A stretch of DNA of 64,000 nucleotides from Paragonimus skrjabini miyazakii (taxonomy: Eukaryota; Platyhelminthes; Trematoda; Plagiorchiida; Troglotrematidae). The stretch covers positions 245,444 through 309,443 of the forward strand of contig JTDE01000132.1 in assembly GCA_014338405.1 (NCBI GenBank). The letters run 5' to 3'. The position numbers and the translations under genes are program-made. The notes under the pieces were generated by a model that ran no database searches, was not told the DNA's origin, and saw only the letters and a program-made list of their open reading frames with translations. This document shows positions 39,000-49,424 of the stretch, piece after piece (the stretch's first letter is position 1; each line of letters begins with the position of its first letter).

Positions 39000-41885
39000 C
39001 CGGGTCTTCTTGAAGTTTAGTCAATGGTTATTTGTGTCATTTTAGTTTACGTAAAGATTTCAAATTTTGCTGTTTGAAGTCATGTGACTTTTTTATAAGA
39101 AAAGTTGTAAGTTAGTACAAGAGCATCAGATGACGGACTTCTGCTCAGAACACGAAAAATAAATCACCGCGTGCAGGCAGGAGTCCATGTGTAACAACAT
39201 TTCTTAGCAATGTTGAACGTGATTAAGTTGCACAGGTTATATGCGTGATGGAACCCTCGTAGATGTAGTTGCACGCATAACATATCTTATCAACTGAACC
39301 TATTTTGGAAAGAGGTAGGGCTTTGAAATCATTTATGCATTTCCGGATTGGGATTAAACAAGATTAAAAATCTGCCTGTGTAAAAATTGAAGTCAATCTT
39401 TTATTGCCAAATTTGCTTGTTGGAAAAGTTTTGAGGATTCAATTTCAATTACTAGTCAGTCAGTTTTCACAGGATCTCATTCGTAAAACTATGGTTTTAG
39501 GCAAGTTATACTGCGCATAATAAAAATATATATAGTGCGTTTGGTCACTATCGACAGATTGGGCGAAGATTAACTATAATTTAAAAAATCCTGCTTTGCA
39601 AGTATCTCCGACTCCACAGTGCCAAGTCAGTTTTTACAAACGTTCAGTTTTGAAGGAAAGAAAATCCAGCACGGTGGCGCGTCACTTTGAGGTCAGACAT
39701 CATGAGACAAGTGTACTGTATAATATTATTGCCCGGATGATGGTTGGCAGAAGCATCCTACTATCAGAGGTTAACTGTGCCTGCCTTGCTCAATGAAGAG
39801 TGTACAGGCCATACAAAACTCCCTTAATGTTCAAAGCGAAGTTTGGATGATTATTTGGTGAACGGAAAAGAATATGAATTTTAATGTGATTTCTACTTTT
39901 ACTGCGTCGATGTTACGAGTTGTTCGTCGTCCTTCATCGGAAAAGTTCGACTCAGTTTCCAGTTATGGACTATCAAATCGTTGACGTTGTAGACCACATC
40001 AAACAGTTTTATAACACGTTAACACCGTTTTAGTCACTTGCCATATGCTAGGAACCACCAGTATCGCTTAATCCGAAACGATCTCGCTGGTATATGTGAG
40101 TTGTTACTAGGGGCATCCAAAAAGCGGATCTTGCTCCCGGCCTGAAATTATTCCTGGAACACCCCAATTCAACGAAACGTAGGAGCTATATAAGCAGCTT
40201 CAATCTGACCGCTCGAGCTAATAGTGTTCTACATTTCTAATTCCGCGGTTACCTGTAATGTTTCTAGTTGTAAGGTGGCGCGGTATTTGTATCTTGTACT
40301 TCTCATCCAGTGGTCTCCGCGTTTTGACAGCCACTCACCACGATATGCTCCCTTAGCCGCCCGGTGAAAAAAGAATGTCTGGCGCGATTTATGTGATTGA
40401 TCAAGAAAAATATTCACATGTGAATAGCACCTGCAAATCCACTTACATACCCAAAATAATACACGTCTGTTGGGTTGGGCTGTGTTGAAAACAGCACAGT
40501 GAAGAGGTAACTTGGACCCGCAAGGGTTTTGTTCGTCCACATTGGTCTTACTCGCCTGAAGCAACTACTGGTCTACGAAAAAAAACAGCCATGCACTACT
40601 ACCAGAGATAGTCAGTTACCGCCGATATTCTACCGATACACAGACTTAAGCAAATTAGCTATTTAGAGGGCTCATTGCAAAATCCACCATAATGCCCACG
40701 CTGTTTAACCAGACAAGTAAATTGCCTGTGGAACGAATATGCAGAATTTCTGGGTGTTCACTCGTCATACAAGCATCTACCTGTAGAAGTCAACCAAGTC
40801 ATGCTTCAAAGCGAACGCGATACGCGTCCCCTCGCATCCCCAGCTGACGCCGATTTTCTTTTCCGTGACATAATTTTTGTCAAACATTACACAGACAACG
40901 GTATAGTAGGTAGACTTGTTCACGAAGAACGGAACAAATTGATGGGTGGTGCCTATATACAAGTCAATGAAGTCAAAATTGTTTGAATCCTCACTACTTT
41001 GCTGTAAAACTATTACTGAATCACGGACTGTTTTAAAAATGGTTTGCCCATAAAACATAGCATCAAATCAAGCAACTGTCATAGGATTTTCAAGTAATTT
41101 TTTGAAATAATCTTAACATATATTTAACTATTAACTTTTATTGTAAAACTGCACCACATAAACTTTCCTCACTGCCGGTTGTTTTTGCGTTGTCGTGTTA
41201 TCCATAGGCATTTGTGGACGAGATAGTTCGGAACAATATTGTCAATGAGAAAAATGATTTTTCATGAGTCAATGCTGCACATCCAAAACCTATACGGAAA
41301 CAGTTGGTCACGGTCCGCAACCTTTTGACTGCTCCATACTTGGACGTTTTTATTACTTTTAACCAACGAAGTTCGCTGGATACAACTGTTCTAACGAAAG
41401 TGAAACTCGAATCTAGTGCAGTTTTTCGAAAGAGACCGACTGGAAAGTCTATCAGAAGGCGACAGCTACGATCAATCATGGGTGGTGTTCAGTCTGTTGG
41501 AAAACCAGAATCCTCTACTGCTCACTAGTAAACAGATGATAAACCTGAAATTCTCAGAAAATAAGCCAATAGGGTTAGATGAAACTAGCTGTGAAAACTA
41601 TGGGATTTAGGTTTCCGGCAGGTTAACTCCATAAACGTATGTGTTACAACAAAACGTGTTTGTTAGACACTTGCAAGTTGTCATGATTGTTCTTAGCTTT
41701 ATCTCAGTCAATTGTTGGTTTTCAACGACTGCATACACCTAGTGTGTATTACCTTCAATGAAATAATATGTTGAAGAGTGTTTGGCGACTTGTAAAGTTA
41801 AGAGATTCCTGTCCACTTAAATGGGTTATACGGACCTCAGAGCATGATAACCATGACTTGGAAGTGTTCGACTGAAATGCTTCGA
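39000..41885. other. No recognisable gene
   Basis: Frames at 40,229-40,564 (-), 40,777-41,058 (-), 41,304-41,528 (+) and 41,416-41,610 (+) were read and not recognised. Several overlap in opposite phases, which argues against real exons. The area is slightly richer in G+C than its surroundings and may hold transposon sequence too old to classify. Confidence 0.4.
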
Positions 41886-42026
41886 TTTTCGCCCATGTTG
41901 CAGCGCATACTCGAGTTTCGTTCTCATCAGAGCTCGTAAGTAGTGGATTTCCTCGCCACTGCTGGGACTAGAACAACGACCACTTTGTTCGTGAGGCAAC
42001 CGTGTTTAACACTGCGCCATTGACCT
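41885..42026 (-). mobile_element. tRNA-derived SINE-like unit with hammerhead-like core
   Basis: On the minus strand a Pol III A box TGGCGCAGTGTTAAACA (42,003-42,019) is followed at tRNA-like spacing by a B box GTTCTAGTCCC (41,964-41,974), close to the consensus G-G-T-T-C-G-A-x-T-C-C. Downstream comes CTGATGAGAACGAAAC (41,915-41,930), which contains both strict hammerhead core strings, CUGAUGA and GAAA. Stem II is shrunk to one possible G-C pair, and a palindromic CTCGAG follows where stem III should be. The layout of a tRNA-type promoter plus hammerhead recalls the schistosome Sm-alpha SINE. The flank AAGTAGTGGATTTCC on the plus strand resembles CAGTAGTGCATATCC beside the 57.8-kb hammerhead, suggesting one family. 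Element ends are not defined. Confidence 0.6.
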
Positions 42027-42039
42027 CATATTAGGCATA

Positions 42040-42428
42040 ATTAATTTCCAATCTTTCTCTAAGTTGCCATCAGGTCCAACGTCTGGATCTTCACTGGCTG
42101 CGACGTTCACAGTTCCGTAGCAAATGATTCGATCATTACTATAGGCTGGTTTGACTGGCCTGATTATCGTAAAGGAGACCCGATTGCAAGAGAACTAAGG
42201 TTTCGGCTAGATTCAAACCAACTATAGAAACAACATGCCTTAACTCGTCAAACTCTACGAAACCACGACGGGTGTTCAGAAGTTTCATACATGAATTCGA
42301 TTACCCGCCCTATTCCTTGTGGAATTCACCAGCTGACAAGGGTTTTGGCGACCGTGATAGGATTTCTCAAACAGTTCACACTGGGTTCGTTATTTTGCAT
42401 CTACCGACTAGGTAAACAAATTCTGCAA
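42040..42428. other. No recognisable gene
   Basis: This short gap lies between the SINE-like unit and PLE-D. A plus-strand frame at 42,291-42,524 runs into the left inverted repeat of PLE-D and has no family resemblance. Confidence 0.4.
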
Positions 42429-42430
42429 AG

Positions 42431-42574
42431 TTCATGTGATGTTCACCGGAGTAACATTTCGTACATTCTGATCACCCATGGACATGTAACTAATTTTGAA
42501 CGAGTCAAAATTCCACAGAACTGAAGATATGGCCTAAGGAATTAAACGGACAGACACCAAAAATGAAAAATTAA
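42431..42574 (-). repeat. PLE-D left inverted terminal repeat
   Basis: This copy is the reverse complement of 44,335-44,478 with about 15 differences over 144 bp by eye. Shared blocks include GGTGTCTGTCCGTTTAAT, GTTACATGTCCATG and GAAATGTTACTCCGG (read on minus). Homology stops sharply at both edges, so these are genuine element termini. A hammerhead-like fold lies inside it. Confidence 0.85.
42433..42480 (-). ncRNA. Hammerhead-like ribozyme, second copy (left repeat)
   Basis: This is the inverted copy of the 44,429-44,476 motif. It keeps the variant core GTGATCA, GAAA, the TGTT/AACA stem III and the AUC triplet. Stem I is weakened (CATGG against ACATG, mismatch next to the core), and the stem III cap is altered (CTCCGGTG). 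It would be transcribed only antisense to the PLE coding region. Confidence 0.4.
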
Positions 42575-42668
42575 TTGACAGCAAAACTAGTGAATGTCGC
42601 CTACCGACATCAGAATTACAAACAAAAGCGTCACAATTTACTAACAGCGGCACACTTCCAAAGCCTAA

Positions 42669-43400
42669 GAGAAATAAGACAAAGGCTCAAAGGTTGTGTT
42701 GATGGATAAAGCGGAGTACGTGGATAAAATATTTGAAATTCTTAATGACACTCAGAAGTTTCTCACGGATGGTAATCCTGATAACGTCCAAGAAGTGGAA
42801 GAGAAAATCTGCTGCAGGCTGGAAGGGTTGAGGATAAATGGCGTCATGTCTGTCGATCAATGCAGGCTGATGAAGCCAATCGGCACACGCACACCACATA
42901 TGTACGGACTGCCCAAAACTCACAAACTCAATGTCCCACTTCGGCCTACTATATCCATGTGTAACGCACCGCAGCATAACTTAGTCCGTTGGCTAGCTGA
43001 TTTGCTGGAACCAGTCAGAAAACAGTTAAGTAAGTACCGTCTGAAGGACAGTTTCGAACTTGTTAATTGTATAGATGGTTTAAATGTCCGAGATAAACTG
43101 ATGTGTTCATTTGACGTGACATCCCTATTTGCTAACATTCCGCTTCATGAAACAGTTGATAGCATTTGCGAATTTATTGTAAGCAGCAGTGCTCCGCTTC
43201 CTCTTTCAGTGACCGAACTGAAATCATTATTGCTTTTATGCACACATAATGTAAGGTTCAATTTTTAAACGTATAGTTTCCAACAAGTAAACGGGGTTGT
43301 AATGGGCAGTCCGTTAGGTCCACTGCTAGCGGATTTTTTCATGGCCAAAGTAGAATCCACACTATGCGAAAGCCTGTCATAACCAATGTTGTGTTCTAGC
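42669..43400 (+). pseudogene. PLE-D reverse transcriptase (partial, dead)
   Basis: The open frame at 42,696-43,268 covers GTRTPHMYGLPKTHKLNVPL (residues 63-82), SKYRLKDSFELV (112-123) and motif A CSFDVTSLFANIPL (137-150), with catalytic D140 intact. A TAA at 43,266-43,268 interrupts it. The same frame resumes at once with FQQVNGVVMGSPLGPLLADF, an intact motif B. Beyond about 43,375 the frame breaks and the YVDD region (43,380-43,420) is unrecognisable. LPYLDILVTRRLDGMVGRSV and YRKPTWTG then resume in another phase near 43,495-43,575. The alignment with PLE-B and PLE-C supports the call. Confidence 0.85.
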
Positions 43401-43585
43401 CATCTTTGAGAACTCGAGGGAATCAAATACTTTATTCTCGAAGTTGAACCAGGCTCACTCAAACTTACAACTGACGAGAGAGAAAGAATGGCTGCCTTCC
43501 GTACCTGGACATTCTAGTCACTCGAAGACTAGATGGCATGGTAGGGAGATCCGTCTACAGGAAACCTACCTGGACTGGATAGTAC

Positions 43586-44305
43586 ATGCATTTCGAAAGC
43601 ATCTGTCCGGTGCAGCATAGGAGAAGTCTAGTCAGGACGCTTTTCCATAGCGCACGGAGGATATGCACTGAAGGCAACGTACAGCTAGAGTTAGGCTTAC
43701 TGACAGACACTCTGCAAGTCAACCGGTACCCTCTGCGATTTATTATAAAGTACAGCAACGCCGTCATTCCAACCGTGGATGTGACGACGGTACCGGAGAG
43801 AACAGTGTATTTAGAACTCCCGTTTCTAGGGGACAGCTGGTGAACAGTGACGAGGAAGTGTCCAACAGCGGCTGAATCCAGGACTTATAACGTTGCAAAG
43901 TTTGTAATACAACGAATGAGAACTCTACCAGTCGCCCCAGTTACGAACAAACAGTGTACGTCTGTCACATTTCGCTGATTATACAAATACTCATGTAGCT
44001 GCAGTATGAGCTATATAAGGAGGATAAACCGACAACTAGCTGTTCGTATCAAGGAGCATGTACCCAAATGGCTGGAGACGCAGTTAGAAAACGCCAGCAG
44101 CTTGTACAGATGCCGATGGACGGCATCGCGCATCTTCTGTTGCAAGGCACATAATACAAATAAGACACACAGTCAAAGTTTCTGACGCCTTCTCGGTGAT
44201 CTTTCGGAGCAACCGGAAACGCATACTCCAGTTTTCTGAGGCTCTGGCCACTAAACGTCACATTACCCTCTGTGTGTTCAAAAACAAATTGTGTTGACAC
44301 TTCGG
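43586..44305 (+). pseudogene. PLE-D connector and GIY-YIG endonuclease (broken)
   Basis: HFESICPVQHRRSLVRTLFH leads to ARRICTEGN and NRYPLRFIIKYSNAV, then to the connector VYLELPFLGDSW and a stop. After it, SRTYNVAKFVIQ leads to the nuclease. CSCSMSYIRRINRQLAVRIK (about 43,994-44,053) keeps the CxC pair and Y-I but has R instead of G in the YIG motif. EHVPKWLETQ follows, then after a shift SSVARHIIQIRHTV and the terminal SEALATKRH. It is the best-preserved nuclease in the window, but it is interrupted and altered at the first motif. Confidence 0.82.
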
Positions 44306-44334
44306 CTAGCCTGATAATCAGCATTCCCACAATT

Positions 44335-44478
44335 TTAATTTTTCATTTATGGTGTCTGTCCGTTTAATCTCTTAAGCCAGGACTTCCGCTCTGTGAAATT
44401 TTGACTCGTTTAACGTTAGTTACATGTCCATGTGTGATCAGAATTTACGAAATGTTACTCCGGAGAACATCACATGAA
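44335..44478 (+). repeat. PLE-D right inverted terminal repeat
   Basis: This is the partner of 42,431-42,574 in inverted orientation, in the sense direction of the PLE coding region. It begins about 35 bp after the nuclease stop codon and would be the 3' end of a sense transcript. It carries the better-preserved copy of the hammerhead-like fold. Confidence 0.85.
44429..44476 (+). ncRNA. Hammerhead-like ribozyme with swapped 3-8 pair (right repeat)
   Basis: The stretch can be drawn as a type I hammerhead. Stem I is CATGT (44,429-44,433) with ACATG (44,472-44,476). The core GTGATCA (44,434-44,440) stands where CUGAUGA is expected. A short stem II GAATTTAC follows, then GAAA (44,449-44,452). 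Stem III is TGTT with AACA plus the closing A-U, then CT/AG capped by CCGG. The cleavage triplet is AUC, ending at C44,471. The only two departures in the core string are C3 to G and G8 to C. Positions 3 and 8 form a Watson-Crick pair in hammerhead structures, so the changes are mutually compensating. The weak point is stem II, with one firm pair. PLE terminal repeats of many animals carry hammerheads, so the location is right. Confidence 0.5.
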
Positions 44479-44479
44479 T

Positions 44480-47400
44480 TGCGTATTCTCATTGTTTTAT
44501 TCACGTTCATCAATGGAACAAACTGTTTCAAATTCCTACAAAGTTCACCGTGATCTGTTGATTGATCCAGGATACATTATTTGAATTGTGTGCAACTGGC
44601 TCAAAAATATTTTTGAAGAACATCAAATTAACTTTTAAATGTTCTGCCACAAGTCGAACTGCAAAAAAATATGTGCTGAATTTAAGAACACTCTTGTCTA
44701 CAAAGAAACAAACAAACAATTGGCCCTATCAATTAGGTTATTTGAACGGACAATGTTGATATATTATGCATGATTCCACAGGACTAGTAAACAGAAATAA
44801 TATACTGCGTGAATTGCGTTCCTACGAAGTACCAAAGTAAGGAAGGAACAAGTGACAATGGTTTAGAAGAAATTTCCTGCACTTCATCCGAAGGTTTTGC
44901 TTATCACGAGATTTCAAAAAATTGTTTTCTTTTCATGATGGAGTGCTACCGCGTAAGCCATTCTCATTACAAAATTAAGTGGAATGCTTAATAGGGCGGG
45001 ACAGTTTATTTACTGTTGACTTTCATGCCATCTCTGCTCAGAAGCTGTTTTGTCCCAGCCCCAATCAAAATTTAGCCAATTTGGACCCTCGAGGATATAT
45101 CAGATTTAAATCAGCAAATGTTTGACAATAATCCTTACCCTGTTCGTTTTATTTAAAAGTGCTCTATAGGACAATCGAACGAGTTAACAACAACGATAAT
45201 AATTTGAAAACTGTAAGTACATATGTTAGTGAAACGGCGTAAATTCCATCGTCCAACCTAACTTATTAGGTATTGTAAGAACTGTACACAACAGCGCAGA
45301 ATTAAAACTCACTAGCTGGATGACATAGCTATCATGCACATCCGAGAATACCCCGAACCGTTGCGTCTAACATTATATACGATTTCACTCATGAATGCGC
45401 AACCAGCTGAGTGATGAAAACGTAGAGGGCACATTTCTCACAGCATATAAGGAGGTGGCTACTAATCAACAAACCCGGCAGCTGTCTGATATCAAAAGTT
45501 GCTTCATTCGAAAGCGACAATGTAAATCATCAAAACAGAGTAAACCATGTGGGTATTTTGTCATCCAATGGAAAAACATAATCTGTACTTTTCTAGAGCT
45601 GTTATAATAGATAATTAGTGGCCTGCCGTTCCTCAAAAAGTGGCATGGAAGTTACCCTAACGGCACTCTAGCATCTTACAAACAGATGCTCGTGAACTTA
45701 AGCTAGTTCTTATTTTAGTTTCTCCAAACTATTGAGCAAAACCACACAATAAATCTTTCTGTTATGACAGTTATCAATTTGAACACACTCTAGTTTGTAG
45801 CGTTTCCGGATCGTTGTCGATCGCACTTACAATTATTTTCTAGGTCTGTTTAAAGTCGAATATTAGGTCTCATGATGACCTGACTTGATGCTGACTAGCT
45901 TGCTGCTGCACCTCATCCAGATCGACAACTTGTTTTGCTTTTGCACCACTGGAATCTACTAGTCAGCTCGCTGTATTCAGTTGTTGCGCAACTGATGGGA
46001 GCAGCCCAAGTATGTCCACAAGTAACACTTTTTGTACATTCCGTTTGGTGCTCTACATATGAAAATAGTTTCCACATGGTGAACCTCCATTCTGTACTGG
46101 GATCATGTATTGCTGCCCACTGGATGTTCATATAATCATTGGTACAGAACACTGAATGCGCCATAACCGGACTAAAGTAAGTACGGCGCCCAACATCAAG
46201 TCTGTGAGCTGGACTTGCAAGCTGTTCCGAGTGATTTGTGCATGAAATAAATAAATAACTGTGCATAGTGAGATGGCACATTTCACCGAATAGATTTTTA
46301 CGAAGTTTGGTGCCGTCTCGCGTTAGTAGAACCATTTTAAAAATGCGTACCAAACATATACTTTCCGCCTGTCAGCAGAGCTCATTTTAGCTCTAACCGG
46401 GAGTGTGCATACTTGGGAGGAGTATACATTGACTACGCCTCCGAAGATCTCAGTTCAGGAACTATCAAACCGTCGTATATAAAACCACATCTATCATCAG
46501 CCTGTTTACAATTACACTCATTTTCTTGAAATGAAAACGAGTTTGTTTCATTCGGTGTAGACAACAATTCACAGAAAATCTCACTTTCTGTTAAACATTC
46601 CCATGCAACTTATTTAATTTGTCACGGAATGGTCCTGAGTTTAATCATCTTTTTATAAATTTGAGATTGAGGGTAATAATCATTTTTGATGAAATGATAG
46701 TCGTAAATCATATGAAGTTTTCAACTGTTATTGTCATTTTATGCCTATCTGGAGATGAACAGTAGACTGAAAAGCAATATTTGCTCTTAGTTTGTACGTG
46801 AAAAAAAGTCAATCAAATAAAATTGGTTTGCGTGCCAAGCGAAAATATGTCGACCAGTAATTGCAGTTCCAATGGAGCGCGTTTTGTGCACTCACGTATT
46901 TTGGTTTTTCCTCACGCAACAGTGCCGAGGTTCGAGAACTAAGATTAACGGAAAACAAATGCAACGTTTACAACAGGTGGAAATGCAGCCAAGCGAATAT
47001 TTATCCAAAAGTCATCTTATGCATCACGAACTGAACATTTACTATTGCTCAAAGTTTGGAAGTTGACGAACATCGTTACTAAAAAAATCTACTTGTTAGT
47101 GAAAAGATATGAATAGGAACAAAACAACACTGCTTATGATGCAAGGTCGTACTCAGGAGGAACATGACATTCATTCTAGAAAATGACGTGAATGTGACAC
47201 CGATAAATCAGCCCCAAAACAATTAGGCCACTAATAAACGATTTGCACTGTTCTATTCAATAACCACTTATCAGGAGCATTTTCTGATGTATCTAGAAAT
47301 TTAAGACACTACTAAATCCTTTTGGATGCGACGTTCTGGGTGAGCATTGGTGGTGCCTTCAGAGGAGGTTTTCAAGCAAAATATGTAGATGAGCCGGAGG

Positions 47401-48780
47401 TTTAATAGCTTCAAGCCAAGTGCATCATTTAACACACGCTGCCCAAATGCTTTATCATACACTGGATAATGTTATGAAACAAACAAGAGACCTCTGAGCT
47501 AATGGTTGTTTCACCTCTGACCTATGATCTCTGCATGTAGTAACCAGACTATACTGTCGTATGACATCAATCTCTACTGATGTGTTGTCGTACTGCAGAA
47601 GATTGACAATTATCAATGCAGTCTATCCCCTCACGCCAAAAGATTGTAAGGTGGACGGTCAGGAGTACATGGACAGTTGAACAAGCTAATTCGGACCCAA
47701 GAAATTAAGTCTCTTGTGCATTTATATTCAAAGTTTAAATTACATTGCTTAAGAATATCGTGAATTCTAAATTTTAAATCTATCTGCATAATCCAACGAT
47801 TTGCATGTTACTATGCCTTATGAAACTGTGTTCCTTGTTTTGCTGGTCATAAAACAAAGTTTCTTTTTTGAAAAATCACTGCAAAAACTAAGTAAAAAAG
47901 CAAGAAAAATATAACTTTGCCGTTTAAATATATATAAACTTGCTTGGTGGCTTACATACAACGTTTGACATATTTTATTATTGCATACCGCAATTGCTGA
48001 TTTCCACTGGAGTAATCAGGATCAAAATTCTGTGGAGAATCACAATAAAATATGCAATGGGAACAACATAAAATCTGCAGCCATCTCGCCGGCACAACAG
48101 AATATAAGCAAGAAGTGGGAGCTGAAAACTCTTTCACACCGAGACTTCTCTGGAAGAAAGGCAATTGTTACACGTCTCCTAGATACGTATGCAATGGGTC
48201 GTTTTGAAACATAAAGTTTTAATGAATAGATTTTATTGAGTGGAAAACTGGGCAGTCTCTACGGAACAGTGATTTCGTGTAAAGAAAGTCTGAGTGAACC
48301 CGTCAAATCCGGTAATCGCAGAAGTACGGAAAGTTGGTTTCGCTCGGCAACCCGTGGAAGAGAATAATTAGTTAATGGAAGCTTTATGAGAAATAGTTCC
48401 ATATTTGTAGCTTATTTAATCAAAGCAGTCTACTTTTGATATGCATTAAACAATGTCAAGCGGCCGAGTCCGGTTCCCACAGTTCCATCATTAGGCAGCC
48501 TACATTGCACGTGGCACGTAGCACAACAACGAAGCAAAAAAGGTCAATCTCTGATGTCAGTTTGCATTGATACCTGAAAATTTAGCTAGGTGGGTTATAT
48601 ACGCTAATATTAATACACATTGAGTTTGCCCTGTGTACTCGTTATATCAGATTCAATGCTTTGGGGATATTGATCAGTTGTTTATAATCGACCAAGTTTG
48701 TGACCAGTGTATGCAAACGGGTTTCTGATAGTTGAGAATGGTGGCGGTGTTGTCTTTAGCTCGGGTTGATGCTGTAAACA
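44480..48780. other. No recognisable gene
   Basis: The longest frame is on the minus strand at 45,913-46,353 (146 codons), overlapped by an opposite-strand frame at 45,935-46,135. It is G+C-richer than its surroundings but shows no motif I know. The remainder is A+T-rich with short frames only. The last few hundred bases probably contain unreadable RT sequence of PLE-E. Confidence 0.4.
45913..46353 (-). other. Unassigned reading frame, 146 codons
   Basis: This is the second-longest unassigned frame in the window. It has many cysteines, histidines and tryptophans in no regular spacing and no recognisable domain. A frame of this length is unusual for the local base composition, so it may be a fragment of an unclassified element, but chance cannot be excluded. 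Confidence 0.15.
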
Positions 48781-48789
48781 ATTAGCTGG

Positions 48790-49420
48790 TTGCCGACCTT
48801 AGTCTATAGATATTATTAACAAACCAGGTACCGTCATCTAGGCGCAGGTGTTTGAGCATATAGGATATCAAGCCAAATGTATTGAAATTCATTGCAAGGA
48901 ACGAGTGGTTACCCCCAACCACAATCAGCGCCGAATAGACAGGTTCTTATCACCCTTTCTTACGCAGGTAACCACAATATCACCGATGTGAATCGAAAGC
49001 TGAAAGCATCTATTGATCACACATATTCCGCAGCGGAATTACGCTTGTTGTTTTATATCCGCAAGATGTATCTACTGCCCCGATCGTTCTTTCTTGGAAA
49101 ACGCAGCCTTTGATATTATCTACCAGTTCACTTGCAGTTGAGTTGACTCATACATTATCAAAACGGACTGAAACTTACAAAAGAGAAAATCGGAGCACAT
49201 TTTCAAGTGGCTCGTGCAAACAATAACTCAAAGCGGATGAGCATATCAACGTCCGAACAGAAATCCGGCGTCTTTGATCGCCAAACACCTAATTGCAACA
49301 GGTCATGTAGCTGACCCCGTCACTTCCTTCATGATTCTATTGCGCAACCTCAACCCTTGGTTGTTGGCGTTTCCCGAGGCATTTTTGATGAAGTGTCGCG
49401 CACTGGCCGTCTGTTGGTAA
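48790..49420 (+). mobile_element. PLE-E: Penelope-like element, connector and endonuclease remnant
   Basis: The plus strand reads FEHIGYQAKCIEIHCKE (48,851-48,901), a decayed form of the N-G-Y-P-x-x-F-I/V-E motif. It is followed, in the frame at 48,892-49,113, by the connector QVLITLSYAGNHNITDVNRK and LKASIDHTYSAAELRLL. IYQFTCS near 49,115 begins the nuclease. After stops and shifts come LIAKHLIATGHVADPVTSF and LLAFPEAFLMKCR, ending at TAA 49,418-49,420. The Y-I-G itself is not readable. It is closest in sequence to PLE-C (shared LIATGHVAD, LKxxIDRTYxxAELRLL), so these two belong to one subfamily. No RT upstream is confidently readable. Confidence 0.78.
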
Positions 49421-49424
49421 AAGA

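Larger units (their letters stand above)
42431..44478 (+). mobile_element. PLE-D: Penelope-like element with inverted terminal repeats
   Basis: A plus-strand PLE is enclosed by two 144-bp inverted repeats (42,431-42,574 and 44,335-44,478) that differ at roughly one position in ten. Inside, coding sequence starts abruptly at the finger motif DKGSKVVLMDKAEYVDK (about 42,671-42,720), so the N-terminal part is missing. It runs through RT, connector and GIY-YIG nuclease to LCVFKNKLC and a stop near 44,300. The nuclease end reads RSNRKRILQFSEALATKRH, matching the family's R-F-A-E-A-x-A-I end. Several stops and frame changes and no intact YxDD make it inactive. LTR-like repeats in inverted orientation are a known PLE trait. 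I found no clear target duplication outside the repeats. Confidence 0.88.
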
